From: Eggerthellaceae bacterium
Lineage (GTDB): Bacteria > Actinomycetota > Coriobacteriia > Coriobacteriales > Eggerthellaceae
DNA: 64,000 nucleotides
Assembly (NCBI GenBank): GCA_017434045.1
Contig: JAFRGA010000023.1
Location: 21,785 to 85,784, forward strand
Direction of reading: 5' to 3'
Part shown: positions 31,995 to 40,125 of the stretch, piece by piece
Position numbering within the stretch: position 1 is the first letter of the stretch
Layout of the letters: each line of letters begins with the position of its first letter
Notes under the pieces: generated by a model
Told to the model about the DNA's origin: nothing
The model's input: only the letters and a program-made list of their open reading frames with translations
Database searches by the model: none
Made by a program: the position numbers and the translations under genes

Positions 31995-32075
31995 CCCGAT
32001 GCGAGGTCGCCAGCCTTGCTCTCTGTTGTTCACTAGTGCAGTTAACGCTAATCCGACCACGATGTAACAATGCTG

Positions 32076-32102
32076 TTCGACTGATTGTTGGCGCGGTATA
32101 AT
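32076..32102 (+). promoter_or_regulatory. Likely promoter of the 32137 gene
   Basis: A consensus TATAAT at 32097-32102 is preceded by TTCGAC at 32076-32081 (15-base spacer, short). The start would lie about 25 bases before the coding region. Confidence 0.5.
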
Positions 32103-32136
32103 CTCTACAAGGTAAATTCAACCGAGAGGAGCATAC

Positions 32137-32586
32137 ATGGCATCTCAGGACATTGTTCAGCAGTTGGTGAATAGCGTTGTTTCGAACCCTGAGCTCATGG
32201 GCAATCTGGTCGAGCATCCCTACTCGACCGTAAGCCAGGCTACGGGCCAGGAAGAAGTTTCCCGTGACGAAGTCAGCGAAGTGCTCGCAGCTCTTTCTGC
32301 GTTGGGAAGCGGTCAGCAAATCGACTTCGGAAACCTCGCTCAAATTGCATCCAGCCTTTTGGCCGACAATGGCGGCAGTGCTCACACGATGGCGCAATCG
32401 CTCTTCGGCGCCCCGCTTGCTGAGTCTCAATCCACCGCGACAGAAGCCGATCCCATTGGCGACATGATCGGCAATCTAGCCAACGTTGCCTTCGGCAACG
32501 GCTTTGCCGGCGTTGACCTCAGCGATGGTTTCGGTCTTGATGACGCAATCGGCCTTGCGGGCGCTTTCCTCGGAGGAAAGAAGTAG
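32137..32586 (+). CDS. Hypothetical acidic protein
   Basis: 149 residues; GAGAGGAG lies just before the ATG. The protein is acidic, Gly/Ala/Ser-rich and helical, with no signal peptide, Cys, or strong hydrophobic span. Two moderately hydrophobic repeats are present: L-A-A-L-S-A-L-G-S-G and I-G-D-M-I-G-N-L-A-N-V-A-F-G-N-G-F-A-G. The C-terminus is A-G-A-F-L-G-G-K-K. A consensus -10 box and a strong terminator mark it as a monocistronic, probably well-expressed gene. No family recognised. Confidence 0.7.
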   Translation: MASQDIVQQLVNSVVSNPELMGNLVEHPYSTVSQATGQEEVSRDEVSEVLAALSALGSGQQIDFGNLAQIASSLLADNGGSAHTMAQSLFGAPLAESQSTATEADPIGDMIGNLANVAFGNGFAGVDLSDGFGLDDAIGLAGAFLGGKK

Positions 32587-32612
32587 CCTGCGATAGAGCA
32601 ACTCAGGTTCTC

Positions 32613-32641
32613 AAGGCGCCTTCATCGAAGGCGCCTTTCGC
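32613..32641 (+). terminator. Terminator after the 32137 gene
   Basis: AAGGCGCCTTC at 32613-32623 pairs exactly with 32627-32637 around ATC, then TTCG. Confidence 0.8.
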
Positions 32642-32731
32642 ATTATGTTGGGTCCGTCCCCATCTGCCACCCCGTCTCCTGCCATGCCCGCACGTATTTT
32701 CATGCGCATTCGAGCACAGCGTCTAGAGCCT

Positions 32732-32783
32732 TTGACAACAATATCCTGTAGGTAAACCGTGAACATCCCCAAGCGATGTTCAC
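32732..32783 (+). promoter_or_regulatory. Putative mre operon promoter and operator region
   Basis: TTGACA at 32732-32737 is followed by TAAACC (15-base spacer, weak) and then by GTGAACAT (32759-32766), exactly complementary to 32776-32783. The palindrome could be an operator or leader hairpin. The rest of the 32642-32917 gap shows nothing clear. Confidence 0.35.
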
Positions 32784-32917
32784 AGGCTGTTCACAGCTGT
32801 TGTGGCACGTGTGGAGTTTGCGCCGTCGTTACTGGTAGAAGCCTATTTTTGCCGCCCTGGCATGGTAACATGAATGGTCACTTCAAACATGTTTTCATAC
32901 CCGAGGGGTTAGGTTAT

Positions 32918-33973
32918 ATGTCCATATTTGATAGGTTTTCAGGTCTGGCAGGCAACATGTCTGCCGACATGGCGATCGATCTCGGCACCGCAAACACGCT
33001 CATCGCCATTTCAGGTGAGGGCATCGTGGTGAACGAACCGTCGGTTGTGGCCATCGAGAAAAGCTCTCACCGTGTTCTTGCCGTGGGTCACGAAGCCAAG
33101 AACATGATCAACCATACGCCTGATGCGTTTTCAGCTGAGCATCCGCTCAAGGATGGCGTCATCGCCGATTACGATGTAACCGAGGCGATGATATCCGCGT
33201 TCATCAACAAGGCGGCTCCGCGCAGATACCCTTGGCAAGCAAAGCCGAGAATCGTCATCTGCATTCCTTGTGGTGCCACGTCTGTCGAGAAACGGGCCGT
33301 GTTCGAAGCCGCTATTCAGGCTGGCGCGCGACAGGCTTACCTTATCGAGGAACCCATGGCTGCAGCCATGGGAGCCGACTTGCCCGTGACCGAGCCGACC
33401 GGCAGCATGGTAGTCGACATCGGCGGCGGTACAACCGAGGTGGCTGTCATATCGCTAGGAGGCATCGTCACGTCTTCGTCTTTGCGTTTGGCGGGCAATA
33501 AGATGGACGAGGCCATTCTCATGCACTTGCGCGATTTGCTAGGGATTAAAATCGGCGAGCGTACTGCTGAAGTCATCAAGATCAAACTCGGCTCGATTCT
33601 TCCATTTGAGGATGGACGTGAGCGTGACATGATAATTTCGGGCCAGGATATGGTTACCGAACAGCCTAAAGAAGTCACCATCCAATCCGAGGATGTGCGA
33701 GAGGCGCTCATTGAGCCCTGCGAGGACATGGTCCTCTCCATCAAGGAGACGTTCAAGAAGACCAATCCAGATTTGGCGAGCGATATCATCCAGAATGGCA
33801 TCCTGCTCACAGGGGGCGGTGGATTGCTGTCAGGCTTGGACCGATATCTAACGGACAAACTCGAGATACCAGTGTGGGTTAGCGAGACGGCTTTGACGAA
33901 CGTTGTCACGGGTTGCCTGAAAGTGCTCGAAACCCCTACCGCCCTACGCCAAACCCTGATGAGGACCAAGTAG
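32918..33973 (+). CDS. mreB: Rod shape-determining protein MreB
   Basis: 351 residues. The ATG at 32918 (GAGGGG 10 bases upstream) gives the family N-terminus; upstream in-frame codons from 32759 encode unlike sequence. MreB is the actin-like filament that positions lateral wall synthesis. Phosphate-1 loop D-M-A-I-D-L-G-T-A-N-T-L-I, phosphate-2 V-V-D-I-G-G-G-T-T-E-V-A-V-I-S-L-G-G, the E-E-P-M-A-A-A-M-G-A motif and adenosine loop G-I-L-L-T-G-G-G-G-L-L are all present. It heads a plus-strand elongasome operon. Its presence indicates a rod-forming cell, unlike most MreB-less Actinobacteria. Confidence 0.96.
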   Translation: MSIFDRFSGLAGNMSADMAIDLGTANTLIAISGEGIVVNEPSVVAIEKSSHRVLAVGHEAKNMINHTPDAFSAEHPLKDGVIADYDVTEAMISAFINKAAPRRYPWQAKPRIVICIPCGATSVEKRAVFEAAIQAGARQAYLIEEPMAAAMGADLPVTEPTGSMVVDIGGGTTEVAVISLGGIVTSSSLRLAGNKMDEAILMHLRDLLGIKIGERTAEVIKIKLGSILPFEDGRERDMIISGQDMVTEQPKEVTIQSEDVREALIEPCEDMVLSIKETFKKTNPDLASDIIQNGILLTGGGGLLSGLDRYLTDKLEIPVWVSETALTNVVTGCLKVLETPTALRQTLMRTK

Positions 33974-33989
33974 GAAACACCCGATAACC

Positions 33990-35054
33990 ATGCCGTCGTT
34001 CGCGCAAAAGAGCAACGGGTCAACATCGACCCGACGAGTCCTGTTTGCCGTGCTCGTCGTCGTTTCGATCGTGCTGTTGATACTGTACGGTCGAGATGGG
34101 GAGGACGGGCCGTTGCATGCTGTACAGGCATCGGTGATGGGCGTCACGTCACAGGTCTCGAGTGTCGGGGCAGGCGTGGGGGCGGCGGCTGATTCCGCCT
34201 CAACCGCTATCGACGATGTCACGGCCAATCCGACGACGCTCGAGGGCTTGCGCCAGCAGAACGAGGAGCTTCGGCAGATGTTGGCTGATATGGATGAGTA
34301 TCGCCAAGAAGTCGACCGCCTCCGCGGCCTTCTGGACATGAAGCAAGTCTCTGCCGTTACTGGGCCAATTGCCCACGTAATCGGCCGTTCGACCAACGCT
34401 TGGGACCAGTCGGTGACCATCGACCTGGGCTCTGAAGATGGCGTGGTGAGCGGCATGACCGTCATGAGCTCAACGGGTGTCATCGGGCAGGTGTCACGTG
34501 CTTCGGAACATACCTCGACGGTGAGGTTGCTTACGGACCCTAATTCCGGAGCTGCAGTCATGGTGCAGTCGAGCAGGGCGAACGGCATCGTGCGCGGTTC
34601 CTTGAACGGCCTTCTGTATTTGGAAGACATTGATGAGGACAAGCTTCCCGTTGAGGGGGATGTCATTCTCACCTCAGGCTTGGGAGGCAGCTACGAGCGC
34701 GGCCTGATTGTCGGCGCCGTTGCGAGCGTTGGCGATTCCGCATCTAGCACGTCGGGGAGGATCATCATCAACCCAAACGCATCAGCCGAGATGCTGGAGG
34801 AGGTCATAGTGGTGTTCAAGGCTCCCAAAGTGAACGTCACGGCCAAGGACTCCTCCAGCGCGAAAAAAGCCGGCAACGCATCGGCAGATGAGCAGAATGT
34901 CGAGGGGCAAGAAGAGGGCGAGGCTGTTGACGTGACGGCGGTGCAGCAGGAAGACCCGATAGATGCCGTACTTCTCGAAGAATCGCTTCAGGATGATCAA
35001 GATTCCGAGGATATGCAGGCGGAAGATGATGAACAATATAACGATGAAGGCTGA
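33990..35054 (+). CDS. mreC: Rod shape-determining protein MreC
   Basis: 354 residues with a membrane anchor at about 16-33 (V-L-F-A-V-L-V-V-V-S-I-V-L-L-I-L), a coiled coil at about 80-115 (L-R-Q-Q-N-E-E-L-R-Q-M-L-A-D-M), and the double beta-barrel domain: A-H-V-I-G-R-S-T-N-A-W-D-Q-S-V-T-I-D-L-G, then G-L-G-G-S-Y-E-R-G-L-I-V-G-A-V. A C-terminal acidic tail of about 75 residues is extra. MreC links MreB with PBP2 and RodA outside the membrane. Sixteen bases separate it from mreB. Confidence 0.94.
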   Translation: MPSFAQKSNGSTSTRRVLFAVLVVVSIVLLILYGRDGEDGPLHAVQASVMGVTSQVSSVGAGVGAAADSASTAIDDVTANPTTLEGLRQQNEELRQMLADMDEYRQEVDRLRGLLDMKQVSAVTGPIAHVIGRSTNAWDQSVTIDLGSEDGVVSGMTVMSSTGVIGQVSRASEHTSTVRLLTDPNSGAAVMVQSSRANGIVRGSLNGLLYLEDIDEDKLPVEGDVILTSGLGGSYERGLIVGAVASVGDSASSTSGRIIINPNASAEMLEEVIVVFKAPKVNVTAKDSSSAKKAGNASADEQNVEGQEEGEAVDVTAVQQEDPIDAVLLEESLQDDQDSEDMQAEDDEQYNDEG

Positions 35055-35098
35055 TATCTCGGGTCTAGAGCCGTTATAAACGAATGGAGCATGTTGGC

Positions 35099-35620
35099 GT
35101 GGTAACGTCAGAGCATATGATTGTGATTGTCGGTGCAGTTGCGGCATTGGTGTTGCAGCTGTTCTTGGCACCTTATATCGCCCTGTTCGGCATCGTCCCG
35201 AATTTCCTCATTGCATTTGCGATGGCAATTGCCATAATACGCTCGTCGTCGTATGGGTGCGTGATGCCGTTCGTCTTGGGCTTGGCATTCGATTTTACGA
35301 GCGGCGCCCCGTTAGGGGCCATGGCGTTGTCCCTCATGGTCGCATCGGTGGTTGCCTCAAGTTGTTTTACCCGCTTCAACAACGACTCGTTGTTCATGGC
35401 ACTTGCGTTCATGGCCTTTGGCGCGATCATGGCCGAGGTTCTTTACGGTGTCATCATTATTGCGACAGGTTATCAGGCATCGTTGTCGGGTGCGTTCCTC
35501 TTCAGGATGCTGCCCTGCTTCCTCTACGATTTTGCTCTATCCCTGGTTCTGTACCTCATTCTACGTCGTATTGCCAAGCCGAGCGGTGTGGTACGGACCG
35601 AGCTGACTCAGCTTCGCTAG
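35099..35620 (+). CDS. mreD: Rod shape-determining protein MreD
   Basis: 173 residues from a GTG at 35099, chosen because GGAG (35086-35089) lies 9 bases upstream; an ATG at 35084 is the alternative. Five membrane helices are seen, with L-F-L-A-P-Y-I-A-L-F-G-I-V-P-N and the G-L-A-F-D-F-T-S-G-A-P-L-G motif typical of MreD. Its position between mreC and the PBP2 gene confirms the call. Confidence 0.92.
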   Translation: MVTSEHMIVIVGAVAALVLQLFLAPYIALFGIVPNFLIAFAMAIAIIRSSSYGCVMPFVLGLAFDFTSGAPLGAMALSLMVASVVASSCFTRFNNDSLFMALAFMAFGAIMAEVLYGVIIIATGYQASLSGAFLFRMLPCFLYDFALSLVLYLILRRIAKPSGVVRTELTQLR

Positions 35621-35629
35621 GGGGAGCGC

Positions 35630-37813
35630 ATGGCAATCGCGATCATCGTTGCTATCGTGACGTTCGTGGTGGCTGCTGTGGCCGTTGCCGCGTTCTTCGT
35701 CATCCGTGCGCGTCGCCGTGATGGGGGCTCGTATGCGGGTGGCCATGCACGTGGTCGTGACCGGGTGAATTCGATTGATAGCACAGGGATCCTATCAACG
35801 GGCAGGGGTTCTGCCCGGGATGGGGAAGGGCGTCATTCGCAAACGACCTCTGCGCCACGCTCCACCACGGGCCGTCCAAGCGAGGCGGTGCGCTCGCGTT
35901 TCATCGCAGTAGGGGTCTTGGCTGCCGCCGTGTTCGGCTCGCTTACGGCAAAGCTCTGGAGCATGCAGGTGCTCGGCTCGCGCGAGTACGAGAGCGAGGC
36001 CATGCTGAACAAGTACTCGACCATCGCGACGCCGGCTCCTCGGGGCCTAGTCTACGATAGTGATGGCGTTTTGCTGGTCAACAACAAGTCGACGCTCACG
36101 GTGCTGGCCGACGCTTCGGTTGCCGATGATCACGACGTGGTCCAGCGCTTGTCGGCTGTGCTGGGCATTCCCTACAATATCGTGAGGGCACGCATCCTCG
36201 ACCAGAGCTCAGGTGCTCAAAGTCAGCGCGTAGTCGCATCGGATGCACGCCAGCGCGACGTCGCGTTCATCGCAGAGCATTCAGATGCCTTTACGGGCGT
36301 CACCGTCCAGCAGCGCACGAAGCGCGAGTATCCCTTGGGCGCCCTGGCTGCCCACATTTTGGGATACACCGGCCCCGTATCGGAAGAGGAGTTGGCGAAC
36401 GTTCCGGAAAACCGCTCCATCGAACTGGGAGATACGGTGGGGAAGAGCGGCATAGAGGCGTTCTACGACAACCTTCTGGCAGGTGAGCATGGTCAACGGC
36501 GCGTCATCGCCGACTCACATGGCCGCGTCGTGGAAGTCGAGAGCGAAACGCCGGCAAAGCGTGGCAGCGATATGTACTTGACCATAAAAGCCCCTGTTCA
36601 ATATGTCGCGGAAACGCGCCTGGCCGAGCTTATCGCGCCCGACAACGTGATTGGGCAGGGCAAGGGTGTGGGTGGCGCCGTCGTGGCGATGGACGTCACC
36701 GATGGGAGCATCATCGCCTTGGCAAGCTATCCTACATTCGAGCCCGAGACGTTCACCGGCGGCATTGCCCAGGATGTTTGGGACCTGTATTCAACGGAGG
36801 AAAGCTACTACCCGCTGTTGAACCGGGCTGTGTCGGGCACGTATCCGGCAGCGTCGACCTACAAGGCGTTCACGAGCCTAGCCGGGTTGAAATACGGCTT
36901 CGCAAACACCACGAAGACGTGGGAATGTGCTGGCTCCTGGGATGGCTTCAATTCGGGGGACTGGCAGAATTGCTGGTTGCTCGAAGGCCATGGCAAAATC
37001 AACCTAAACGATGGCATACGCGTCTCGTGCGACGTCGTATTCTACGAGATTGCAAAGGATTTCTTCTATGCAGGCGTCACGCAGGGGGGAGACATCAGCG
37101 ATACGGCGATGCAGGAAGAGATTGCGAAATTCGGTTTCGGGAAAACAACCGGCATCGACTTATCAGGTGAGGAGCCTGGGCGTATTCCCACGCCGGAATG
37201 GAAAGCTCAGCATTGGAGCGATGTTCCGACCGAGGGCCAATGGCGTGGCGGCGATTTGACGAACCTGGTCATCGGCCAGGGTGACGTGTTGATTACCCCG
37301 TTGCAGAATGCCGTGGCATACGGCGCCGTCGCGACGGGCAAGCTCATGAAGCCCCATGTGCTGAAAGAAGTGCGCAACTCGACCGATACGACGCCGGTGA
37401 CCTTCACTCCCGAGGAATTGGGCACGCCCGAAGTCGACGAAGCAAATTACAAGATACTGCGGGAAGCGCTGAAGCTCGTCTCGGCAGACTCGCCCGAAGT
37501 GACCGCGGAATTTGCCGAATGGGGTATCGATGCGGCGACGGTTTCCAGCAAGACGGGTACCGGCGAGGTTGCCGGCAAGGGCGACGTGGCGTGGTACGTG
37601 TGTTACTATCCGCAGGACAAACCCAAGTATGTTGTCTCGACCTGCATAGAGCAAGGTGGAGGCGGTGCCTTGGTGGCAGGTCCGGTGGGGGCAGCGGTGA
37701 TGGGCGCCATACTTGCCAACGAGAAGGGCGAGCTCAACGAGGTGAAACGCGTTGCAGGCTCAAGTGGCAAGTCGGTCGCGGTGAATTTCGTCAACACCGC
37801 AAGGTCGGATTAA
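35630..37813 (+). CDS. mrdA: Penicillin-binding protein 2 (class B transpeptidase of the elongasome)
   Basis: 727 residues, starting 9 bases after the mreD stop. There are two hydrophobic segments: one at the extreme N-terminus (2-27) and one after a basic, Ser/Arg-rich linker (about 88-105), which is probably the true signal anchor. The pedestal/dimerisation domain contains P-A-P-R-G-L-V-Y-D-S-D-G and R-E-Y-P-L-G-A-L-A-A-H-I-L-G. The transpeptidase domain has S-T-Y-K (SxxK), S-C-D (SxN/D) and K-T-G-T-G. It cross-links peptidoglycan during elongation with RodA. The extra N-terminal helix and linker are atypical; a downstream start is possible but none is better placed. Confidence 0.93.
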   Translation: MAIAIIVAIVTFVVAAVAVAAFFVIRARRRDGGSYAGGHARGRDRVNSIDSTGILSTGRGSARDGEGRHSQTTSAPRSTTGRPSEAVRSRFIAVGVLAAAVFGSLTAKLWSMQVLGSREYESEAMLNKYSTIATPAPRGLVYDSDGVLLVNNKSTLTVLADASVADDHDVVQRLSAVLGIPYNIVRARILDQSSGAQSQRVVASDARQRDVAFIAEHSDAFTGVTVQQRTKREYPLGALAAHILGYTGPVSEEELANVPENRSIELGDTVGKSGIEAFYDNLLAGEHGQRRVIADSHGRVVEVESETPAKRGSDMYLTIKAPVQYVAETRLAELIAPDNVIGQGKGVGGAVVAMDVTDGSIIALASYPTFEPETFTGGIAQDVWDLYSTEESYYPLLNRAVSGTYPAASTYKAFTSLAGLKYGFANTTKTWECAGSWDGFNSGDWQNCWLLEGHGKINLNDGIRVSCDVVFYEIAKDFFYAGVTQGGDISDTAMQEEIAKFGFGKTTGIDLSGEEPGRIPTPEWKAQHWSDVPTEGQWRGGDLTNLVIGQGDVLITPLQNAVAYGAVATGKLMKPHVLKEVRNSTDTTPVTFTPEELGTPEVDEANYKILREALKLVSADSPEVTAEFAEWGIDAATVSSKTGTGEVAGKGDVAWYVCYYPQDKPKYVVSTCIEQGGGGALVAGPVGAAVMGAILANEKGELNEVKRVAGSSGKSVAVNFVNTARSD

Positions 37814-37826
37814 GCGGGGACGATCG

Positions 37827-39047
37827 ATGAACGAGCTGACAAACATTCGGGTTCCCGATCCCGCCCCAGTTCAGGGGAAGCCGCGTCGTGTATTCAAGCT
37901 GTCCTCCATCAACTGGCCGTTCCTCATCGTGACCGTTCTGCTGGTCGCGTATGGGCTTCTGGTCGTGTATTCGGCAGTGAGCGCAAACGAGGACTACAGC
38001 TTCACACGCCAATTGGCCGGCGTTGCGGTTGGCGCCATTGCCATGGCTCTCATCTGGATGTTCGATTACAGGCGCCTGTCGGAATACACGACGCTCTTCA
38101 TCGTTCTCAACGTCGTGCTCATTCTTTCGCCTCACGTGCCGGGCATAGGCGTCAACACGATGGGCGCGACATCGTGGGTGAAAATCGGTCCTTTGCCCCA
38201 AATACAACCAGGTGAATTTGCGAAAATCACCGTCATCTTATTGGATGCGAGCATCATGGCCCGCTATCAGGGCCGGTTGGACGACGTGCGCGAGTACTGC
38301 AAGGCAGTCTGTCTCATGCTCATCCCGTTCGTCTGCATCATGACCCAACCCGACTTGGGTACGGGCCTGGTGTATCTGTTCATCGCCGCCATAGCTTTGG
38401 TTGTCGGGGGTGCGCGGCTCAAACACCTGCTTATAACCCTAGGCATCTGCGTTGCGCTGGTGACGCTCGTGTTTCTCCTCGACGAGGCGATCAAGGGGTC
38501 TTCAGGCGAGTACAAGCTGCTCAAGCAGTATCAGCGCGATCGCCTGCTCGTTTTCATGAACCAGGATTCTGCCGACCTCACGGATGAAGGCTACAACTTA
38601 AAGCAGGCGAAGGTTGCCATCGGCTCAGGAGGGCTATTTGGCCAAGGTTATATGCAAGGGTCGCAGCATTCGCTCGGGATTCTTCCGGAAGCGCCCACGG
38701 ACTTCATCTTCTGCGTTATGGCCGAAGAGCTCGGTTTTTTCGGTGTAATGGTCTTGCTGGGTCTCTACATAGCGCTGTTTGTACTAGGATTTCGCATAGC
38801 AAGCGCGTCGAGCGACATGTTCGGCCTGCTCATTGTCATGTGCATTGTGGGTATGTGGCTCTTCCAGATACTCGAGAACATAGGCATGACCTGTGGGCTG
38901 ATGCCGATTACCGGCATTCCGTTGCCGTTCATGAGCTACGGCTCGTCGTTCATGGTCGTGAACTTCGCCTTGCTGGGTTTCATGGGTTCGGTTTGGTCGC
39001 ACGGTAAGGACAATTCGAATAGGGTGACGTATGCAGCTTCCAATTGA
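37827..39047 (+). CDS. rodA: Peptidoglycan glycosyltransferase RodA (SEDS family)
   Basis: 406 residues with about ten membrane helices. SEDS hallmarks: G-A-T-S-W-V-K-I-G-P-L-P-Q-I-Q-P-G-E-F-A-K, M-T-Q-P-D-L-G-T-G-L-V with the catalytic Asp, G-S-G-G-L-F-G-Q-G-Y, E-A-P-T-D-F-I-F-C-V-M-A-E-E-L-G, and L-P-I-T-G-I-P-L-P-F-M-S-Y-G-S-S. It polymerises lipid II with the adjacent PBP2. It overlaps the next gene by 17 bases, so the operon continues. Confidence 0.95.
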   Translation: MNELTNIRVPDPAPVQGKPRRVFKLSSINWPFLIVTVLLVAYGLLVVYSAVSANEDYSFTRQLAGVAVGAIAMALIWMFDYRRLSEYTTLFIVLNVVLILSPHVPGIGVNTMGATSWVKIGPLPQIQPGEFAKITVILLDASIMARYQGRLDDVREYCKAVCLMLIPFVCIMTQPDLGTGLVYLFIAAIALVVGGARLKHLLITLGICVALVTLVFLLDEAIKGSSGEYKLLKQYQRDRLLVFMNQDSADLTDEGYNLKQAKVAIGSGGLFGQGYMQGSQHSLGILPEAPTDFIFCVMAEELGFFGVMVLLGLYIALFVLGFRIASASSDMFGLLIVMCIVGMWLFQILENIGMTCGLMPITGIPLPFMSYGSSFMVVNFALLGFMGSVWSHGKDNSNRVTYAASN

Positions 39048-40122
39048 TGTAAGAGCGCTGGTTAACGAGATGACCGATATCAAGGCAGCACGGGCGACCG
39101 AGCTGTCCGTAAGCGTTTATATGGATAACGATGCCGAACCAGGTCTCGTCGCCCATGTGCGGAACGCGTTCGCTTCGACCTTGCCCACGGTGAGACTGTC
39201 CTTGTCGTATCTTGACAACCGGTTCGCCCCTTATGCTCAAGATGACTTCGCCGTCATAGTGGCCGGTTCCTCGCGCGGCATCGGTGCCGCAGCCGCCGCC
39301 CTTCGAGCGGCAGGTGTTCCCGTGATGATCGTGACCGCCTCGCCGTCCCTTGTCGCGCGGACTGCCGAGGAATTGGGCTATGCCATTCCAGATGGCGATA
39401 TCGTTGCACCGCCTGCGGGCGAAGGCGCCGAAGAACCGCTGGAGTTTTCGGATGACTTCGCTATCGAGCTCAATGCGCGTATAGGTCGCTGGATTGTGGC
39501 CGTATGCCACGAGAAGAAGCTCGCAATGGCCATAGCGTTCCCCTTCATGAGGCGCGCCCTTGCCAAAGACTCCGTTCAGGCCACGTCGCTGCAGAATGCC
39601 GGCATCGGGCTTATCCCCCTCATCCCCGGCGCTGACTTGCCGATCTTGACTTTGAACCAAGCCAAGATGGTGCTGCAGATTGCAGCTGCCTATGGGCATG
39701 AGATGGACAAGGGCCGCGTGAAGGAGCTCGCGGCAGTTGTCGGCGGTGCCTACCTGTTCCGCGTCGTGGCGCGCGAACTCCTGGAGCTCGTTCCGGCGCT
39801 CGGTCTCGTCATCAGGCCCGGTATTGCCTATGGCGGCACGGCGGCTGTCGGGAATGCCGCAATCGAGTATTTCGAGGGCGGGGAAGATGCGGCAGGCGTC
39901 GCGAACATCGTTTCCCGGGCCAAGGAAACCGGGACAAATTTCATCTCCAAGGTACGTACGGAAGGCCCCTCCGCCCTTCCAGGCGTATGGGATAAAGTTC
40001 AAGGCCTCGGGGAGTACATTCCGGTCGTCCAGGGAAAGATCAAGGAGTATGCCCCGAAAGTCGTGGATGTCGTTGACGATCTCATGGGTAGCGTCGTAGC
40101 GCAGTCTAATTCGTCGAAATAG
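39031..40122 (+). CDS. DUF697-domain protein downstream of rodA
   Basis: 363 residues overlapping rodA by 17 bases. Residues 1-140 form a domain with a nucleotide-binding-like look (V-I-V-A-G-S-S-R-G-I-G-A) but no Walker motif. The DUF697 (YcjF-like) signature is at about 190-225: G-L-I-P-L-I-P-G-A-D-L-P-I-L-T-L-N-Q-A-K-M-V-L-Q-I-A-A-A-Y-G, with an amphipathic or membrane-contacting helix following. The C-terminal tail is soluble. Members are often fused to or next to GTPases; none is adjacent here. Location in the elongasome operon suggests a link with wall synthesis or the membrane (inference). Confidence 0.8.
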   Translation: MQLPIDVRALVNEMTDIKAARATELSVSVYMDNDAEPGLVAHVRNAFASTLPTVRLSLSYLDNRFAPYAQDDFAVIVAGSSRGIGAAAAALRAAGVPVMIVTASPSLVARTAEELGYAIPDGDIVAPPAGEGAEEPLEFSDDFAIELNARIGRWIVAVCHEKKLAMAIAFPFMRRALAKDSVQATSLQNAGIGLIPLIPGADLPILTLNQAKMVLQIAAAYGHEMDKGRVKELAAVVGGAYLFRVVARELLELVPALGLVIRPGIAYGGTAAVGNAAIEYFEGGEDAAGVANIVSRAKETGTNFISKVRTEGPSALPGVWDKVQGLGEYIPVVQGKIKEYAPKVVDVVDDLMGSVVAQSNSSK

Positions 40123-40125
40123 CCT